A stretch of DNA of 64,000 nt, from positions 1,488,001-1,552,000 of the forward strand of contig NBZP02000048.1 of assembly GCA_002236755.2 (NCBI GenBank). The letters are read 5' to 3'. Below the pieces are notes generated by a model. The model ran no database searches. It was not told where the DNA came from and worked only from the letters and a program-made list of their open reading frames with translations. Both the position numbers and the translations under genes were made by a program. The stretch comes from Dothistroma septosporum (lineage: Eukaryota > Ascomycota > Dothideomycetes > Mycosphaerellales > Mycosphaerellaceae). This document shows, in pieces, positions 33,786 to 43,536 of this stretch (the stretch's first letter is position 1; each line of letters opens with the position of its first letter).

Positions 33786-34692
33786 GTTGACATGCGAGAG
33801 ATGGTGGTCTTGAAGGGAGTTGATGTGATCCAGGCACGGCCAAGGCTTTGTGGACTTGTGATGGGTTATTCCGCCGCAGTGTTGAGATGTTTACACTGTC
33901 AACAACAGGCGAGGATAGGTTAGTCACCTTCAGAGCTGAGCCTTGAGGTGCCGTCAGCTACCAAGCTGAATCGCAGCGGCCGAGGTGGAGCTTAAGGTTC
34001 GATCCTACAGTTGGACGCCCAGAGCGAATTATAACGCACAGATGGAATACGATGCTATCTTGACGATCCTGTGATAGCGTCCGTGTCAATACATGTACTT
34101 CAAAGACTGTGGACGTAAGACATCGCTGTTGTTGGCAATGGCAGGGCATCTATCACGTACCAAAGCCTGAACAGTACGAGCAAGCTTGTCCAGTACTCTA
34201 AACGCGAAGAGTAGAAGCATAATTGCCTTGGCTATCAGCTCATGCGCCCATAAGGCGCTGCGCAGGCTGAAACTTGTCGTCCTCCATTGGCAGTGCGATG
34301 CATTCTACCGGGCCAGACCTCAACAGATGGCTCGATCTCGGAAGGCTGGACATGTCGCCCGCGATACAGAAACACTAAGGACAGCGAATGTCATTTGGGA
34401 AGGATTTTCGACGAAGAGGAGGTGCTACATTTGAAGCTTATTCCATGGAATGGCCACCAGGTAGTTTGCCCTTCACCGCTCGGCAGCAATCTCTTCTGCT
34501 GCATGGGCTGACTCTGCATTTTGTTACAGAGCAGTGGAGATATTCGGTTCTGCTGCTAAAAGTTATCCCGCCGAGTCCAGCAACGGGAGAATGGAGATAT
34601 CCGTGGGGCGAAAGGCGATTGGTGGAGGGCCGACACTCGTGCTGCTCATCGCTAGCACTATCGTGCAGCATCCATCCGACGTTTGTCTACAA
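33786..34692. other. Gene-poor spacer
   Basis: About 900 bp with no supported gene on either strand. Confidence 0.5.
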
Positions 34693-36738
34693 TCATGCAA
34701 GTTCAAGTTCAACAGGAGCTTGGGTACAATCGCCATAAGCCCAGACATTGCCATCTGAGTCAAGCCAAGCAAAGCGAGTATGCGTCAGCACGACTGGACG
34801 AGCAACGCAATCGACGAGTCTGTATGCACTCTGACCAGCAGGCCTGACAACAAAGGACACACGGCATCCTGGGACAAACACCACCACATCGTCCGCCATA
34901 AGGCGTGGCCACGCCGCAGTGACGGTTTGGTACCGTCTCTCCTGCTCTGTCATATTATGTAACATCTTCTTATAACTGTCAGTGGGCTGCAGGAATGAGC
35001 CATGTCGCCGACGGCTAAACTGTTCAGCCCATGATGGCGTTCTCATTCGGGGAGAAACCGCAGATTCTTGAGTCCACGTGAGCTCCGTCACTTTCGTTCC
35101 TGCCGCTGGACGTGGCAGAGCCCAGCCGATAATCTTTGGTATGCCGCGGTCGAGCCTAATCGGCCACCCATACGGACCGATATTCATGGGACTACATTTC
35201 TGGTTGCATTTCCATCGCTGCATATCATGCATACAGAAGCCGCCATTCCAGAGTAGTGTGTTGAAGTCGCTGCCAAAGCTTTCATCGATGCATTTCTGTG
35301 TGAGGGGCAATGCATGCTTCGCGGCAATGCGCCAGTCCGGGACCCAACTTGGCCAGGATTGGGCACCAGGCTGTCGTAGACACGCCGATACAAACACTGC
35401 CACCGGATCGATCGCCAAGAACTTGCGTGCGATGTCGCTGAACAATTCACCAATGGGCCACTGGTATGAGATTGAGAAATCTCTCAGCGCGCAATTTTTA
35501 AGACCGCATTGAGCTGCCGACGTTGCATGCTGACAAACACAACTGATGCCAAGCAATGTGTAAACGATATCGTGCGGTGTCTCACATTCCAAGGCTGCGT
35601 AGCGATGTAGGTTCGTGATCAGTGATCTCTGTGGACGCAAGTCCTCGAAGAGGCGCATGTCCCTCACCGGGCCACTTAAGTCCTCAAGACAATGGTCATG
35701 AAGCATCTGCTGAAATGCAGCAATCTCAAGAATTTTCCCGTTTGGCAACAAAAACGTTCGACGCCTCGCTGCGGCAAAAGGTTGCAGGCTGGCTCGTGAC
35801 TTGAACCATGGGTCTCGCAGAATCCTCACCATTTCGTCACGGCTCAGGACATAGTCGGTCCCCTGCCGCTCCGTTGCGCCCGCTGGATGCGTTGCTGCGA
35901 GAACCAGGTCGTCCACTGTTTTGATACCTTCTGACATCGAGGGAAATGGAGATTGGCCGAGCCAGATCAGGACCCTCTCTGCTCTGCGAAAAAGGTCTGT
36001 CGTCAGTCTTGCTCGCCACAGTCGGTCATCATGCTCGAGACTGAGTACGTCGATCCAGATGCAAGGTCTTTCTCCAAATAATGACCAAACACCCGTGTCG
36101 AGATGACGACTGATATGGAGGAGAGCGCCGCAAACGTCTTTGGGCACGGACAAGAGTTTGCCGTTACACGGGACCTGCACATGTTCTCCAGAAGTTCGGC
36201 CGGCGTGAGTCACAGCCATGTAGTAATACTTGCTCGGACCTGTCAATCGTGCTGTGTGCATCATTAGTGATAAGCCCTGGTTGCCCGCGTCGTCGGGCAA
36301 AATGTCGACAATGCGAACAGTATTTTCGTCAACACAGGGAAGCTCGGTATAGTCAAAAAGCTCCTTGGCGCCAGCGTTGATAGCACGCAGCTCATCAATG
36401 TTTGGAGGTGGCTTTCCCTCAGGTGGAAGTGTGATCCAGGCTCCGGGCGTCCCCTCCTCGTCGGCTGGGACCTCCTGGGGGTCATCTTGAGCCATCATCT
36501 CGACGTCCGCCCAATCGTCATCCTCGCTGTCGTCATTTACATCTCTGAGACTGTCCCACCTTGGTCTTTCAGTGTCAATGACATCTCCAGTGAACATATC
36601 GAACATATCGTCGTCGCCGTCCCCGCTGGCCATGCCATCATCAGAGGCTGCGCTGAAAGTGTCGTCTTCGTCCTTTGAAAATGCTTCAACGTCTCGTATG
36701 TTACCATCGCTGTGAGCTAGGTGCTGTGCGCTTGACAT
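34693..36738 (-). CDS. HET-domain protein with an acidic N-terminal extension
   Basis: Intronless, 681 residues from ATG 36738 (MSSAQHLAHSDGN); the frame extends 7 codons further without an ATG. The first 110 residues are strongly acidic and disordered (DGDDDMFDMFTGDV). The HET domain follows: NTVRIVDILPDD, KYYYMAVTHAG in place of the usual AxSYxWG, then CIWIDVLSLEHDDRLWRARL and AERVLIWLGQSPF, matching the second and third HET blocks. A C-terminal half includes ECETPHDIVYTLLGIS and WPSWVPDWR, both standard for long HET proteins. HET proteins control non-self recognition and programmed cell death in fungi (family knowledge). The altered first block is unusual. It shares a 244-bp divergent spacer with the next gene. 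Confidence 0.82.
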   Translation of the reverse strand: MSSAQHLAHSDGNIRDVEAFSKDEDDTFSAASDDGMASGDGDDDMFDMFTGDVIDTERPRWDSLRDVNDDSEDDDWADVEMMAQDDPQEVPADEEGTPGAWITLPPEGKPPPNIDELRAINAGAKELFDYTELPCVDENTVRIVDILPDDAGNQGLSLMMHTARLTGPSKYYYMAVTHAGRTSGEHVQVPCNGKLLSVPKDVCGALLHISRHLDTGVWSLFGERPCIWIDVLSLEHDDRLWRARLTTDLFRRAERVLIWLGQSPFPSMSEGIKTVDDLVLAATHPAGATERQGTDYVLSRDEMVRILRDPWFKSRASLQPFAAARRRTFLLPNGKILEIAAFQQMLHDHCLEDLSGPVRDMRLFEDLRPQRSLITNLHRYAALECETPHDIVYTLLGISCVCQHATSAAQCGLKNCALRDFSISYQWPIGELFSDIARKFLAIDPVAVFVSACLRQPGAQSWPSWVPDWRIAAKHALPLTQKCIDESFGSDFNTLLWNGGFCMHDMQRWKCNQKCSPMNIGPYGWPIRLDRGIPKIIGWALPRPAAGTKVTELTWTQESAVSPRMRTPSWAEQFSRRRHGSFLQPTDSYKKMLHNMTEQERRYQTVTAAWPRLMADDVVVFVPGCRVSFVVRPAGQSAYRLVDCVARPVVLTHTRFAWLDSDGNVWAYGDCTQAPVELELA

Positions 36739-36982
36739 TGACAAACCCCAAACCCTCACTTCTCAAGGCAGGATGAAATGTCAATACAAGTCGAAAAAGT
36801 CGAAGTTGTTGCCTGAGAGTCTCGAGGGAAGTGGCGGCTTATGGCGGCAGACAATTGATACTTAGTGAGGCGAAACTAAGCTTTGATGGAGCACGAGGCA
36901 ACATCAGAGTTCCGCGTTGTATTCGCATTCATTGTCTTTCCTTATACCATCATCAATGTCATAATCCATCAGGAAGCTCATC

Positions 36983-38131
36983 ATGAGCGCAAACAATCTC
37001 CAAGCGCTTTTACGCTTCCTGTCTCAAGATGCCAAAATACCACTTGCCACTGCAATGGGCAAGATTAAAGACCTGCAAGCAGCCACTCTGGACTCAGCAG
37101 ACGCATTAGCCAGAGCAAAGGCAGACGATCTCAAAGCAATCTTCGGAGATGAGAAGGTCGCGAAGCAGATCGTTGTCGCCGCTAAACGTGTCACGAGAAA
37201 ACGAAAGGCAGGAGACGACAAAGCCGCCACGCCGAAGAAGAAGAAACGCAATGAAAGTCTGTTCTCGAACGAACCTGTAGCACCGGCAGATCTGGAGAAA
37301 TCACTGGAATTGCCATATAGCACGCTTAGTGAGGAGGAGCTTGCCGGAGTTGTTCTGTTCACTAATCGTGCTCCGTTGGTGTTGGCGTTTCTGGTTGTGC
37401 TGTTGAAGCACACCATGCCAGAGCAGCCACTGTCGAGTAGACTCAGTCTTGCACAAGCTTACGTCAGCGTCACGAGTAGATCTCGAGCAGTGTACTTGGG
37501 TATCGAGAACGGCAAGAGTGCAGAGGAGGAAGGCTTTGGCGAGGGTCAGCCGGTTGTGAAGGTGGGTGGCAAGGAGATCAAGGTCATCAGGCGATGGGGC
37601 TACGAGTGGAAGAGAGATGAAATGGTTGGCGGGTTGGAAGAAGTCAAGATCAAGAGAGAAGATTCCCCAGAGGATGTGAAGCCCGAAGTCGATGCTGAGG
37701 AAATCGAAGAGGAGAAGCCAGCACTTTGGGCTTTGGACCTCGAAGGTCTCAAGAAGTCAAACAGTGATAAGCAACCGGCGACCTCGTCTCAAATCGGGAA
37801 TCACAGCAATCTGCCGGTGTATACGCCACAATCCGCTCGAGCCTACATCGTGAAAGCTTTCGACACCGCTCCTGCCGACGGCTCGACGCCGAAGAAGGTA
37901 CCAGCTGCGGCGAAGGCATTCGAGAAAGAGCAGAATCTGGGCAAGCTGTTGCAAGCTCTGGATCTGCTGTATGATGCATGGGCAAGCAAGCTTAGTCCGC
38001 AAGAGCTCGATCAACGCACGTGGTCCTGGTACGTGAAGATCAGACCAGCCGTCGAGGATGGTGTGGCTGGTTGGGGTGGCAAGAATCGACTTAGACTTGT
38101 CGATATACTTGCATTGAGACCTGGGACTTGA
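36983..38131 (+). CDS. Conserved lysine-rich fungal protein, function unknown
   Basis: Intronless, 382 residues from ATG 36983. The N-terminal helix region (LLRFLSQDAKIPLATAMGKI) is followed by a basic tract KRVTRKRKAGDDKAATPKKK that looks like a nuclear localisation signal, then a helical block with LPYSTLSEEEL and a hydrophobic stretch APLVLAFLVVLLKH. A charged linker leads to a compact C-terminal block, LGKLLQALDLLYDAWASKLS and WSWYVKIRPAVEDGVAGWGG, ending VDILALRPGT. The C-terminal block looks well conserved in Pezizomycotina from memory, but I cannot name it. A nuclear role is inferred from the basic tract. It converges with the HAD hydrolase gene, 105 bp apart. Confidence 0.8.
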   Translation: MSANNLQALLRFLSQDAKIPLATAMGKIKDLQAATLDSADALARAKADDLKAIFGDEKVAKQIVVAAKRVTRKRKAGDDKAATPKKKKRNESLFSNEPVAPADLEKSLELPYSTLSEEELAGVVLFTNRAPLVLAFLVVLLKHTMPEQPLSSRLSLAQAYVSVTSRSRAVYLGIENGKSAEEEGFGEGQPVVKVGGKEIKVIRRWGYEWKRDEMVGGLEEVKIKREDSPEDVKPEVDAEEIEEEKPALWALDLEGLKKSNSDKQPATSSQIGNHSNLPVYTPQSARAYIVKAFDTAPADGSTPKKVPAAAKAFEKEQNLGKLLQALDLLYDAWASKLSPQELDQRTWSWYVKIRPAVEDGVAGWGGKNRLRLVDILALRPGT

Positions 38132-38236
38132 GCATCGTTGTGAGCGAGCAGTACCACAGACCTATCTGCCAAAGCGGAGAAGTTACTCCCTTTCGGAGTG
38201 TGGAAAGTCTCCGCCATCTCGGCGCCTCCCACACGG

Positions 38237-39223
38237 TCATGTCCTCCCTGGCACCCACTCCGCAAGCTTCTCAAGACTGCCGAAGCCAACCGCCTTCGAC
38301 GTCTTGAAAGTATGCCACAAGTCACCGGCAGACTTTGGCTCCAACCAATCGACATCCTTTCGACCTCTGCTTGTCTCGCGGTCGATTAAAACCGCATTCC
38401 AACCAGCATCCAAGGCGCCCACAACGTCCTTGTCGTACTCGTCACCGACATAGACCTTACGCCACTGCGTCAGGTCGCGATCAAGTTCGGAAACTCCGCC
38501 TTCACCCGACAACTTTGTCCAGAGCACTTCTTCGGCGGCAGCGAAAATCCTCTTGTCCGGCTTCTCGTGTCCAACATCATACGACATCACTGAGAAGTCG
38601 ATGTCGTTCTGCCAGCTGTTGGAAGAAATGTCGTCGGATTTGGTGCCGTATCGCAACGGGCTGACCCGCATGCCGAGAGAAGTAAGGATGTCGGGTACCC
38701 GATCATCAGAGTTGGTAATGACTCCCACCAGGAGTCTTGTATCACTCGCCTTGTGGAACTCTCGCAGTTGTCGTATCAGAGGTAGCGCATCCTTGTAGAG
38801 ACAATATCCTTCATCGCACCAAAACCGCTTCAGTAGTCTCGGCACGAGCTCTGCAGGCATTGTGTCCTTGGGTCCTATCAAAGGCTCAAAAGTATGTCTA
38901 ATGATCTGCACATCGAATTAGCCTCAACGCACAGCTTCCATATCGAGCTTCTTGCATACATTACTCCACCACTTCTCCGGACTCATTCCACTTGCTTTCC
39001 CAAAGTTCGGATGCTCCTTCGCCTCCTTCTTGAAAGCTTCCTTGAACGACTTCCCGACATCCTCACTGCTGAATCCGCCAAGACCTAGCGATTTCGCCAC
39101 TTCGGTGTATTGTTGTGGAACAGGTTGGCGGGGTCTGAACAGGGTGCCGAATGCGTCGAAGCATAGTAGGAGGTTCTTGGGAGGCATGTCTTCGGATGCC
39201 GGTCGGGTTGTGGATGTTTGCAT
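38237..39223 (-). CDS. HAD-superfamily hydrolase (HDHD3/haloacid dehalogenase-like)
   Basis: Two exons, 39223-38960 and 38905-38237, with a 54-nt intron (GTATGC donor, GCTAAT branch), give 310 residues. All four HAD motifs are visible: motif I LLLCFDAFGTLF with nucleophile Asp23, motif II VGVITNSDDR, motif III Lys in GHEKPDKRIF and motif IV YVGDEYDKDVVGA. In motif I the residue two after the nucleophile is Phe, not the Asp of phosphatases, as in haloacid dehalogenase-type members, so a classic phosphomonoesterase activity is doubtful. An alternative start at 39187 (MPPKNLLLCF) would drop 12 residues and fits the family better. Cytosolic; substrate unknown. Confidence 0.88.
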
Positions 39224-40319
39224 ATCATTGGGCAGGCATTGACTCAGATGGAGTCGGAAGCTGCGTTGGTTGTAGTCGGAGCGCTGTTGGGTCCTTCGCT
39301 ATCTACCAGGGACAGTTCGACGGCTTGTTGCTGCCGCGCGGAATAGATGAGCGCCAGTATGTGTGCTTTGTGATGGGTGTAAAAGCAAATAAAGAGATGT
39401 TGATAACGATGGCTGGAAGGACGGAGATGTTCGGCTCGGCGGAAGCAACGCCGCTTCGTTCACTTGCATGAAGGCGGGCGGAAGAGCATTCAATGTAGTA
39501 CAGGGAACAGGCTTGAATCATTGCAGTACCGATCACAGTTCGCTTGCTAGACTATGTAAATGCTAATCCATCACTTCACTCAGAATCCAAGGTCAATCAA
39601 GTACTTGATAGCGTCCACCGGCGATCGCGTACTCGCACATCGCATTCTATCGTGGCACCGTAGACATGAACTCATGCCCGACATCGACTCGTAGGGCATG
39701 TGTGGGAGATGAGACAACGGGGCGCTCAAGGCTGTGGAGTCTGGACGAGGAGCAGTCGAGGGGAGCTCGATGCAGGAGCAAACCGTCTGATGTGCCAAGA
39801 CCGTGAAAGCGGCTGACGCTAATGCCGACATCTCCTTCTTCTCACCATCAACGACACCTTTGTAGATAAATGGACCGCATACGGCTATCGACCAATCGTT
39901 CGAACGTCGATCATCTCTCACTCTTGGCATGCTTGATCGAGGTCTACTCGGGCAGATTGTATGGGATGGAGTCATGTGAAAAGACAGTCCCTATCTCCAT
40001 TTCTCTACCAGACGAATTGTCCTCCCCTTGACCACAAAACGCCTTGGACCACGCTTCCAAGCCATGGGACCCCACGAATCTGTCCGGACAACAGTTGCCA
40101 GACTAGTGATTGCGATCGCATTTATGAGCAAACTACAAGATCATGCTGTATTCACTTCGAGTGAATACCGCATGCCAGCTGCATGTGAATCATGCTGTCC
40201 TCTGGTTCGAGATGTGTTACAAAGGCAAGCTACTTCCTCTATTCCGGACCTCCACTTCTCGCAAAACTTGATTGAGCGGACTCACTAGCACAAGTCCAGA
40301 CCACCGTCACGACAACACC
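39224..40319. other. Intergenic
   Basis: About 1.1 kb without a supported gene. A 131-codon minus-strand frame (39975-39580) has no recognised domain. Confidence 0.5.
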
Positions 40320-40915
40320 ATGGACCACAGGATGAATATCTTCGTCGGAGCGACTGTCGTGTCGATCGTCTGCTCGGCCACTCTGCTCGCCACTACCGCG
40401 ACACGAATGAATACTCCAGTCTATATCGCTTGGCTCACAACATCGCTTGCGTTCTTCTGCATGGGTGTATGCTTCGCAGCTTCCATATATTTACGTGCCC
40501 AAACGCTGAATATCGATGCACGCACGAGTCTGAACGCTGACAACGCAGACGCGCACGACAATACAGCTGTCAGCGCTGGCATCGAGGATCCGCGCAACAC
40601 TTACAGCCTGAGCACCTTCTACTGGTGTTCTCCAGGATTGCAAAACACCACGGGTAAGCTGACATCTCAAGCTTCTCCTCCTTCCAATTAAACACTGACC
40701 ATCTTTGATCTTCAGCATCAGTCTCAGCATCGCGCACTCCAGAAACTTTGAATCATCAGCCACTACAAGGCAGTTCGGGACCACAATCTGCTGCTATGCT
40801 ATCTTCGCCGTCGTCGCCAGGATTGCCTCCGGCAGCCTACTTCATCTCATCAGTTGTGGACCTTCAACGAGTAGTCCGAGTCACGCAGCCACTGCCAACT
40901 TATCAGCCACGGTAG
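40320..40915 (+). CDS. Small two-helix membrane protein with an LPxY tail
   Basis: Two exons, 40320-40653 and 40716-40915, joined by a 62-nt intron (GTAAGC..TTCAG), give 177 residues from the ATG in MDHRMNIFVG. Two hydrophobic helices are visible, about residues 6-25 (IFVGATVVSIVCSATLLATT) and 33-57 (VYIAWLTTSLAFFCMGVCFA). They are followed by a Ser/Pro-rich tail ending RVTQPLPTYQPR. The terminal LPTY fits the LPxY variant of WW-domain ligands used by Rsp5/Nedd4 adaptors. If spliced as proposed, the tail faces the same side as the N-terminus. No homologue is recognised. Reading without the intron gives a 123-residue protein lacking the tail. Confidence 0.6.
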
Positions 40916-41532
40916 ATTACACAGACTCAGCGTCCACCGGATTCCCTGGAGAGCGCAATGATCAGGCGAAGCGGGATCCACTGCTTTAGGACGCCACATA
41001 CATGTGCGGACATCCTGGCGGGAGACTAAAAGCCGTCATGATATCCGAAAAATTCTTCGAATGCGTGTTTGGATGTCGGATTTGATGAGGATGATCGTGG
41101 AAGGTCTCGTACGTCTACCACAATTTCTTGTTTCCAACACGCCTCATGTCTTGCGACTAGCATGCCAGCCTGCGTGCCGATGACCTGGAGGCCACAAGCG
41201 CGGAATAGTCCAGACAGCACAAAGATGAGGCAAGCTCGGTCCTTTGGCCGCGGTAGTTCATGGCATCATTCGAGAGTTCGGCAAGTACATCGCAGTCCAG
41301 GTGAGGCGTAACGACTTCGAAGGCCCAGTCGCAAGTATGAACACACTCCCGTGTGTCATTCAAGATTGCTTGTCGAGCATAGATCTACTCTTTCTTATGA
41401 CACTCCGCACCGACAGCAAGATTTTTATTCCGGAATTCTATGTACAATGTATCGAAGTCAACAGCAGGATGCTCGCACCCGTGTACCTCCAACATCACTC
41501 TCTCTCTCCAGATCCGCCCATCAGGTCTCAGC
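40916..41532. other. Intergenic
   Basis: About 600 bp between convergent genes; nothing supported. Confidence 0.5.
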
Positions 41533-42171
41533 TCACAGGATCGACGAAGATACCGCGCCTGTCGCAGTCGCCGCAGGTACCGTACCCGATTCACTCAGCT
41601 CCACCTCCGTCACCACCGCCTCACCACTCCCGGTCTCCACCACACTCACTCCACAACTCGGCTTGGTCCAACCCGGCGTCGGCATCCCTTCACAACTCGT
41701 ATAACACCCCGGTCCATACGTCTGCCCACACTCATCCACGAAATCATCACACTTATACCCACACGTTGCCGTCGTCATGGACGCATCGGGTGTCTTGCCT
41801 GGATAGTGACTATTGCTGGGACAGCCCGGGTTGGAGAAAGAGGGCGTTGTGTCTCCTGAGCAGTGGGGAAAGCAGCCACCGTACATTATGCCGCAGGTGT
41901 TGATGTAGTCGACACAAAGCGTTTCGCCGCAGGATGTCGTGTTGTCGGGTAGCGTGATGTTGCCATCGGTTATGAGATAGTATGGTGTTGGTGCTGCGGT
42001 GATTGTGGCGATACTGATGATCGTTGAGCTTGGTGTTGAGGTTGGTGGGAGTGGTGAAATGGGCGAGATCTGTTTGATGGGAGGCAGGGCGATGACGGTG
42101 TATGTCTCATGTTGTGCTGCTACGGTGATGGCGAGGGTAGCCAGGATACTGGTGACCACTGAGCGACGCAT
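41533..42171 (-). CDS. Secreted protein with two six-cysteine modules
   Basis: Intronless, 212 residues. A signal peptide is clear (MRRSVVTSILATLAITVAAQ, likely cut after Ala-Ala-Gln or nearby). A Pro/Thr/Ser-rich spacer follows, then two similar modules. Module 1 reads CGETLCVDYINTCGIMYGGC and continues FPHC to a final PGC; module 2 reads CGYKCDDFVDECGQTYGPGC and continues YTSC to PSC. Each has six cysteines and the shared core D-x-(I/V)-(N/D)-x-CG-x-x-YG. The module recurs in secreted fungal proteins, but I know of no function. The tail is Ser/Thr/Val-rich without a clear GPI-anchor hydrophobic end. A cell-wall or apoplastic role is inferred. Confidence 0.82.
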   Translation of the reverse strand: MRRSVVTSILATLAITVAAQHETYTVIALPPIKQISPISPLPPTSTPSSTIISIATITAAPTPYYLITDGNITLPDNTTSCGETLCVDYINTCGIMYGGCFPHCSGDTTPSFSNPGCPSNSHYPGKTPDASMTTATCGYKCDDFVDECGQTYGPGCYTSCEGMPTPGWTKPSCGVSVVETGSGEAVVTEVELSESGTVPAATATGAVSSSIL

Positions 42172-43536
42172 CTTGCTCGGGTATCTTGACGAGACGACAG
42201 AGTCTGTCTCGGCGTCAGGACGTTGGTATCCAGCACTTTAAGCCGCATTGCTACCCGTGGTTGTGAGGTCATTGTTTACGACATTGCATTCCTGAGAGGT
42301 ACCTATCCGTCGTGCTGAGCTTACTCTGAGTATTTACTTGGTTACACCGAATGCAAGGCACAGCGCTTGGCAGTCCCGAGATCGTGTTCCATCGTGACTG
42401 CGCCAATATCTCAACTGGCTGACACTTTCGCGCATGAGCACTTCTCCTTCTGTACCATTCGCCTCACTCTGTGCGTGATCTTGGCCCGTGAGTGATCGGT
42501 GCCAAGGAGGTCCCCGCTTCCTTATGAGAGGCAGGACAGCACCAGTCGCTTCTTCCCACTTCGTACAGTATTGACAACTTGATGTGGTATGAGGTGAGGC
42601 CGTAGTTGTGAAAGCTGGTGCTGAACGGCAGAGTGGTGATACTTGGCTCTCTCAGAAGATTGACCATAGCGTCGATCAGCCTTCTGACGGATGCGCTCGT
42701 AATCACCAGATCGATATCGTCTCCCTTGTCCAGTCTGCTCTCGGGCGTATCCCTCCCACGATGAATTGACTATCGTGACGACACATTGGGCCGGCCTATC
42801 ATATCTCCTTTCTGAGTTGGATGCTCGCGAGACTCGCCAGCCCCGGCCGGTGCAAGTGAGAGCTCATGTATCACAGGGGTGACTGAGAAATCGGAAGGAC
42901 ATTGCTTGACGCTGTGATGTTGCTTCCCGCGGCGGACGAAAAGTTCGTGAAGTCGACAAATATCGGTGGAAATTTGAAGAGTGTATTCACCAGTCACAAA
43001 GTGTCTACAGTTACCCTGGTCGCTCTGTCGTACTTGTCGCTCAGATCAAGTCGGTAAGTCGCGTTCCGGAAATTCATTACTCAATGTTAACAGGAGTAAT
43101 AATCTTTGGGTGATTTTAAAATCTGCGGCGGCCTGTAGCAGCGACATGTGCCAAGGTGAGCTGCCGAAAATTAGTGCGCATAAGGTTGAATATTTGCGAT
43201 AGGGGAGGAAGAGGGAAAGGGATGGCCCATAAACGACTTGCTCCAACAATCGTGGAAGCTCGTCTTTGATATCCGCATGGCATACATGCCACAAAGAGCG
43301 ACTGCTACATAAAATGCTCGAAGTGGCAATCAGCGAAGAGGGAGGGTTGTAGTTAGAGAGAGCCGAAAAGGCGCGACGCGTGCAGCCCGCCTCCCGTCGA
43401 CCAATCAATTGTCACTCATCCTCTCCATGACCTCGTCCACCATGAAATGTAACGGCCCACCAGTCGCAGCCGGCGCAGTAACGCTGTGTCGCAGGGATCC
43501 AGTTGTCTGAAGCAGCGGAGGGCCTCGAGAAGTGCC
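42172..43536. other. Gene-poor region with coding-like debris
   Basis: No intact gene. Minus-strand frames at 42464-42720, 42770-42997 and 43046-43408 look partly coding in composition but lack known motifs and cannot be joined convincingly. Confidence 0.45.

Noticed and set aside
33990..34020. GGTTCGATCC, a T-loop-like sequence of a tRNA
   Set aside because: The flanks do not form a T-stem and no acceptor or anticodon arm can be drawn.
39580..39975. 131-codon minus-strand frame as a gene
   Set aside because: No domain, no splice support, and composition not clearly coding.
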